This document shows positions 59,797-64,000 of a stretch of 64,000 nucleotides of DNA, one piece after another (the stretch's first letter is position 1; the number at the start of each line of letters is the position of its first letter). The stretch spans positions 186,001-250,000 of the forward strand of contig NZ_JAGEPF010000006.1 in NCBI RefSeq assembly GCF_017573465.1, read 5' to 3'. This stretch comes from Actinomadura violacea (GTDB lineage Bacteria > Actinomycetota > Actinomycetes > Streptosporangiales > Streptosporangiaceae). The notes beneath the pieces were generated by a model. The model did not search any database and was not told where the DNA came from. It saw only the letters and a list, made by a program, of their open reading frames with translations. A program made the translations under genes and the position numbers.

Positions 59797-60996
59797 ATGA
59801 AACAGGCGGTCATCGTGTCCACGGCACGGACGCCGATCGGGCGGGCCTATCGCGGTGCGTTCAACGACACGCAGGCACAGCACCTGGCCGGCCACGCCAT
59901 CTCGCACGCGGTCGGCAGGGCGGGCCTGGACGGCGCCGAGATCGAGGACGTCGTGCTCGGCTGCGCGCTGCAGCAGGGTTCCTCGGGTAACAACGTGGCA
60001 CGTCAGGCCGCTCTTCGCGCCGGGCTGCCCGACACCGTCTCCGGGATGACGATCGACCGCCAGTGCTCGTCCGGGCTGATGGCGATCGCCACCGCCGCAA
60101 AGCAGATCACCCAGGACGGCATGGACGTCGTGGTCGCCGGCGGCGTCGAGTCGATCTCGCTCGTGCAGAACGACCACCTGAACCTGCACCGCGCGAGCGA
60201 CCCGTGGCTGGTGGCCAACGCGCCTTCCATCTACATGCCGATGCTGCACACCGCCGAGATCGTCGCCGAACGGTACGGCGTCGGCCGCGACCGGCAGGAC
60301 GAGTTCGCGCTCGCCTCGCAGCAGCGCACCGCGCGGGCGCAGGCGGACGGACGCTTCGACGCGGAGATCGTCCCGCTGACGACCGTGAAGAAGGTGGCCG
60401 ACCGCGCGACCGGCGAGACCACCGAGGAGGAGGTCACGCTGACCCGCGACGAGGGGAACCGTCCCTCGACCACCTTGGAGACCCTCGCCGGGTTGCGGGC
60501 CGTCCTGCCCGACGGGCAGGTCACCGCGCAGTCGACGGTGACCGCGGGCAACGCCTCGCAGTTGTCGGACGGGGCGTCGGCCTGCGTGCTGATGGAAGCG
60601 GGCGAGGCCGAGCGCCGCGGGCTCGAACCCCTCGGCGCCTACCGGGGGATCGCGGTCGCCGGATGCGCACCAGACGAGATGGGCGTCGGCCCGGTGCTCG
60701 CCGTGCCGAAGCTCCTCAAGCAGCACGGACTGACCGTCGACGACATCGACCTGTGGGAGCTGAACGAGGCGTTCGCCTCCCAGGCGGTGTACTGCCGCGA
60801 CGAACTGCACATCGACCCGGACCGCTTCAACGTCAACGGCGGCGGCATCTCCATCGGCCACCCCTACGGCATGACGGGTTCACGGCTGGTCGGGCATGCG
60901 CTGATCGAGGGCCGGCGGCGCGGCGCCCGGCACGTGGTGATCACCATGTGCGTCGGCGGCGGCATGGGCGCGGCCGGGCTCTTCGACGTCACCTGA
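59797..60996 (+). CDS. Acetyl-CoA acyltransferase (thiolase)
   Basis: 399 aa. Active-site Cys90 in QCSSG, His355 in [17 protein letters not shown] and Cys385 in MCVGGGMG, the complete thiolase triad. Last step of beta-oxidation, cleaving 3-ketoacyl-CoA to acetyl-CoA or propionyl-CoA and a shorter acyl-CoA. AAGGAGCAGTC precedes ATG 59797. Located between the SDR and HAD genes in the acyl-CoA operon. Confidence 0.95.
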   Translation: MKQAVIVSTARTPIGRAYRGAFNDTQAQHLAGHAISHAVGRAGLDGAEIEDVVLGCALQQGSSGNNVARQAALRAGLPDTVSGMTIDRQCSSGLMAIATAAKQITQDGMDVVVAGGVESISLVQNDHLNLHRASDPWLVANAPSIYMPMLHTAEIVAERYGVGRDRQDEFALASQQRTARAQADGRFDAEIVPLTTVKKVADRATGETTEEEVTLTRDEGNRPSTTLETLAGLRAVLPDGQVTAQSTVTAGNASQLSDGASACVLMEAGEAERRGLEPLGAYRGIAVAGCAPDEMGVGPVLAVPKLLKQHGLTVDDIDLWELNEAFASQAVYCRDELHIDPDRFNVNGGGISIGHPYGMTGSRLVGHALIEGRRRGARHVVITMCVGGGMGAAGLFDVT

Positions 60997-61012
60997 GCGG
61001 AGAGGAGGACAC

Positions 61013-61741
61013 GTGAACCCCGGCACGGCCCCCGGCGCGGCCGTCCCCCCGCAGGCGGTGCTCATCGACTTCGGGGGCGTGCTGACCAGCGGCGTCTTCG
61101 ACGCCTTCCGCGCCGTCTCGCACCGGATCAGCGGCGACCCGCGCCTCATCGAACGGATCCTCCGCGAAGACGGGGCCTCCGGGCGGCTGCTGGCCGAGCA
61201 CGAATGCGGACGCCTCGGCCAAGCCGGGTTCGAGGAAGGCTTCGCCGAACGGCTCCGCGCCCATGGCGTGGCCACGGTGCCCGCCGGCCTGGTCACACAG
61301 ATCCAGGACGGCCTGCGCCTCGACGAGGCGATGCTGACCGCCGTCGCCCGGCTGCGGTCCGACGGCGTCCCGGTCGCGATCGTCTCCAACGCCTTCGGCG
61401 ACGACTGTTACCAGGGCGTCGACCTGTACGCCATCGCTGACGCCGTCGTCATCTCCAGCGACGTCGGCGTCCGCAAGCCGTCCCAGAGCATCTACCGGAT
61501 CGCCTGCGAACGGCTCGGCGCCGATCCGGCCGCCTGCGTGATGATCGACGACCTCCGCCACAACCTCGACGGTGCCGAACGCCTCGGCATCCGCGGCCTG
61601 CATCACCTCAACGGCACCGAGACCGTCCACCGCCTCGCCGAAATCTTCGGCCTCGACCTGGGACCGGACACCGGCGGCGAGCGCCCGCCCGCCGGAACCG
61701 ACCGGGATTCCCCGATGCGATACGACAGGAAGAGACGATGA
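61013..61741 (+). CDS. HAD-family hydrolase (ACAD10 HAD-domain-like)
   Basis: 242 aa. The HAD fold starts AVLIDFGGVLTSGVFDAFR with nucleophile Asp19; the +2 residue is Gly, as in HAD domains of epoxide hydrolase and ACAD10. Motif II VAIVSNAFGDD, motif III VGVRKPSQSIYRIA (Lys), motif IV CVMIDDLRHNLDGAERLG. Gly at the +2 site suggests weak or altered phosphatase activity. GTG 61013 follows GAGAGGAGGAC. It overlaps the hydratase start by 4 bases. Confidence 0.88.
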   Translation: MNPGTAPGAAVPPQAVLIDFGGVLTSGVFDAFRAVSHRISGDPRLIERILREDGASGRLLAEHECGRLGQAGFEEGFAERLRAHGVATVPAGLVTQIQDGLRLDEAMLTAVARLRSDGVPVAIVSNAFGDDCYQGVDLYAIADAVVISSDVGVRKPSQSIYRIACERLGADPAACVMIDDLRHNLDGAERLGIRGLHHLNGTETVHRLAEIFGLDLGPDTGGERPPAGTDRDSPMRYDRKRR

Positions 61742-62532
61742 CCCAGAACGAAGAGACCGTCCTCGCGGAGCGGCGCGGTCCCGTGCTACTCCTCACGCTG
61801 AACCGGCCCGAGCGCCTCAACGCCTGGAACGACGAACTGGAGTGGCGCTACTTCGCCCTCCTCGACGAGGCGGAAGCCGACCCGGACGTACGAGCGATCG
61901 TCGTGACCGGCGCGGGAAAGGGCTTCTGTGGCGGCGCGGACCTCGGCGTCCTCCAGGAGGTCAGCAACGCCGACGAGGTGGGGCCGGTCGAACGGGCCCG
62001 CCCGCGCACGTTCCCGCTGACCGTCCGCAAGCCGATGATCGCGGCGATCAACGGCGCCGCCGCGGGGCTCGGCCTGGTCGAGGCGCTCTACTGCGACATC
62101 CGGTTCAGCGTTCCGGACGCCAAGCTCACCACCGCGTTCGCCCGGCGCGGCCTGATCGCCGAATACGGGATCGCCTGGCTGCTCCCGCGCCTCATCGGCA
62201 CCAGCCGCGCCCTCGACATGCTCATGTCGGGCCGCATCGTGAAGGGCGAGGAGGCCTGGGCGTTCGGGCTGGTCGACAAGGTCGTCGAACCCGATGCCCT
62301 GCTGGACGCCGCCGTCGGCTACGCCACCGAACTGGCCACCCTCTGCTCGCCCACCTCTATGAGCGTCATCAAGCAGCAGGTCATGCGCGCTCTGGACAGC
62401 GACTTCACCACCGCCGTCACCGAAGCCGACGACCTGATGGTCGCCTCCTTCAACCACCCGGACGCCGCCGAAGGCGTCACCAGCTACCTGGAGCGCCGGC
62501 CGCCCGCGTTCCGTCCCCTCGGCGCCCGATGA
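61738..62532 (+). CDS. Enoyl-CoA hydratase/isomerase
   Basis: 264 aa crotonase fold. Oxyanion-hole segments GAGKGFCGGADLGVL and NGAAAGLGLVEALYCDIRF; the typical catalytic region RRGLIAEYGIAWLLPRLIG has Glu in AEYG; GRIVKGEEAWAFGLVDKVV. It hydrates 2-enoyl-CoA or shifts its double bond in the operon's beta-oxidation. ATG 61738 overlaps the HAD stop (ATGA). Confidence 0.93.
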   Translation: MTQNEETVLAERRGPVLLLTLNRPERLNAWNDELEWRYFALLDEAEADPDVRAIVVTGAGKGFCGGADLGVLQEVSNADEVGPVERARPRTFPLTVRKPMIAAINGAAAGLGLVEALYCDIRFSVPDAKLTTAFARRGLIAEYGIAWLLPRLIGTSRALDMLMSGRIVKGEEAWAFGLVDKVVEPDALLDAAVGYATELATLCSPTSMSVIKQQVMRALDSDFTTAVTEADDLMVASFNHPDAAEGVTSYLERRPPAFRPLGAR

Positions 62533-62549
62533 GGCAATGCGGAACCAGG

Positions 62550-64000
62550 ATGAACAACACCGCTGAAGCACTCTGGCGCCACGCCCAGGCCACACCCGGC
62601 AGCGTCGCGCTCCGCGACGACGCGGGCGTCTCCTGGACCTACCGAACTCTGCACGACAGGGTCGCCGCCCTTGCTGCGAGTTTGCGCGAAGCAGGCGTCA
62701 GGCCAGGAGACCGCGTCCTGTTGGTCGCCCCCGCCGTGCCCGAGTTCGCCGTCGCCTATTACGGCATCCACGCCGCCGGTGCGATCGCCGTTACAGCCAA
62801 CACCATGTCCACGAGCCATGAACTGCACTACATCGGCCAGGACGCCGGCGTGGCGCTCGTGCTCGGCTGGAACCGGATCGCGCCCGGTCCCGCCGAGACG
62901 GCCACCCGGTTGGACGTCCCGTACTGGCCGATCGCCACCGGCATGCCCGACCTCATAGCCGGAAGCGATCCGGGCCGGCCCCATCCCACCGGAGCCGACG
63001 ACACGGCGGTGATCCTCTACACGTCCGGGACCACCGGACGGCCGAAAGGCGCCCAGCTCACCCACGGCAACCTCGACAGCTGCGCCGCGATGATCCGGCA
63101 AGCGCACGAGGTCACCGCCGCCGACCGCTGCCTCTCGGCCCTGCCGCTGTTCCACGTCTACGGGCAGGCGTGCGTGATGAACACCGTCATCCAGGCCGGC
63201 GCAGGTCTCTCCTTGCTGCCGCGCTTCACCCCCGAGGGCATGCTGGCACTCCTGCACCGCGACGAACCGACCTTCATGGCCGGCGTCCCCACCATGTGGA
63301 ACGCCCTCCTGCATGCGGCCGCTGGTCAGCGACCCGCCGACTTCACCGGACTGCGGCACGCCGCGTCAGGCGGCGCGTCCCTGCCCGGCGAGGTCATGTA
63401 CGCCTTCCAGGAGCACTTCGGCTGCGCCGTCCTCGAGGGCTACGGGCTGACCGAGACGACCGGAGCCGGCACCGCCCACATCACCGGCCGTCCCCGCAGA
63501 CCCGGTACCGTCGGCGCTGCCCTGCCCGGCTGCGAGATCACCGTCCGCGACGACAACGACGCCGAACTTCCCAACGGCGAGGTCGGCGAGATCCACATCA
63601 GCGGCCCCGTCGTCATGAAGGGCTACTGGAACCGCCCGGACGCCACCGCCGAGGTGCTCCGCGACGGCCGGCTGCGCACCGGCGACCTCGGCGCCAAGGA
63701 CGCCGACGGCGACCTCCGCATCGTCGGCCGCAAGAAGGAACTGGTCATCCGCGGCGGGTACAACGTCTACCCCACCGAGGTCGAGGAAGTGCTCTACCGG
63801 CACCCCGACATCGTCGAGGCCGCCGTCGTCGGCGTCCCTGACGACCACTACGGGGAAGAGGTCGCCGCGGCCATCGCGGTGCGGGACGGCGCCGAACTCA
63901 CCGGCGACGAGCTGCGCCGCTGGGCCAAGCAGCGGCTCTCCGCCTACAAGGTCCCGCACCTGATCGCCATCGTCGACGAGCTCCCCAAGGGCCCCACCGG
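62550..64000 (+). CDS. Acyl-CoA ligase (ANL superfamily), 3' end beyond window
   Basis: Open from ATG 62550 to the window end (483 codons seen), no stop. Motifs: P-loop YTSGTTGRPKG at about 157-167; A4/A5-type EGYGLTETTGAG; RTGDLGAKDADGDLRIVGRKKELVIRGGYNVYPTEVEEVLY at about 375-410; DELPKGPTG at the edge, just before the catalytic Lys expected in the next residues. It activates a carboxylic acid to acyl-CoA through an acyl-AMP. It follows the hydratase by 17 bases and belongs to the same operon; the weak GGAACCAGG precedes the start. Confidence 0.92.
   Translation, partial: MNNTAEALWRHAQATPGSVALRDDAGVSWTYRTLHDRVAALAASLREAGVRPGDRVLLVAPAVPEFAVAYYGIHAAGAIAVTANTMSTSHELHYIGQDAGVALVLGWNRIAPGPAETATRLDVPYWPIATGMPDLIAGSDPGRPHPTGADDTAVILYTSGTTGRPKGAQLTHGNLDSCAAMIRQAHEVTAADRCLSALPLFHVYGQACVMNTVIQAGAGLSLLPRFTPEGMLALLHRDEPTFMAGVPTMWNALLHAAAGQRPADFTGLRHAASGGASLPGEVMYAFQEHFGCAVLEGYGLTETTGAGTAHITGRPRRPGTVGAALPGCEITVRDDNDAELPNGEVGEIHISGPVVMKGYWNRPDATAEVLRDGRLRTGDLGAKDADGDLRIVGRKKELVIRGGYNVYPTEVEEVLYRHPDIVEAAVVGVPDDHYGEEVAAAIAVRDGAELTGDELRRWAKQRLSAYKVPHLIAIVDELPKGPT

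Overview
The window is very GC-rich DNA with strong G/C bias at codon third positions. It carries SARP/AfsR-type, ECF, TetR and PknB-type regulators, F420-type and KstD-type redox enzymes, and many actinobacterial IS remnants. This points to a filamentous actinomycete, probably Streptosporangiales (Actinomadura-like). The genus is an inference. No rRNA, tRNA or CRISPR array was seen.

Layout. (1) 1-5.9 kb: a tightly packed inositol catabolism operon (iolE-like fragment, iolC, a Cgl0158-type aldolase-like gene, iolD, iolA), followed by an MgtC-type membrane protein. (2) 6.7-18.9 kb: signalling. It holds a PknB-type kinase, two ECF sigma factors (one with a SnoaL-like tail, one with a CU044_5270-type partner), a two-component pair, an MBL hydrolase, a quinone oxidoreductase/MarR pair with three operator copies, and a PAS histidine kinase divergent from an AraC regulator. 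(3) 19-24.4 kb: a stand-alone 94-aa peptide gene with a strong terminator, an MBL/KstD-like pair with a large palindromic operator, a lipoprotein, a DUF4267-like membrane protein and a LysR. (4) 24.4-28.2 kb: a compact collagen-like glycoprotein cassette, consisting of a GPT-repeat secreted protein translationally coupled to a GT2-TPR glycosyltransferase and a divergent GT-C membrane glycosyltransferase. (5) 28.2-35.7 kb: XRE/aldo-keto reductase, a 1078-aa SARP-AAA-TPR regulator divergent from a second DUF4267-like gene across 11-bp-spaced repeats, and an FAD oxidase. (6) 35.7-45.6 kb: accessory DNA with decayed IS3-like, IS30, tyrosine integrase and IS5 fragments around a tautomerase/LysR pair, an FMN glutamate-synthase-like protein, a TetR/FAD monooxygenase pair and a second PknB-type kinase. 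(7) 45.6-53.7 kb: a second TetR/FAD monooxygenase pair, an ECF sigma/YCII pair, an F420-type LLM oxidoreductase, a DHA2 exporter and a frameshifted LysR. (8) 53.7-64 kb: a secreted lipase, two TetR regulators and a seven-gene acyl-CoA operon running off the window.

The most interesting units are (4) and (8). In (8), acyl-CoA dehydrogenase, APH-type kinase, SDR, thiolase, HAD protein, enoyl-CoA hydratase and acyl-CoA ligase look like a split version of the ACAD10/ACAD11 and Lva logic for degrading 4-hydroxy acids. A palindrome shared with the lipase promoter suggests that one regulator controls lipid hydrolysis and acyl-chain degradation together. In (4), the glycosyltransferases are probably dedicated to decorating the threonine-rich collagen-like stalk.
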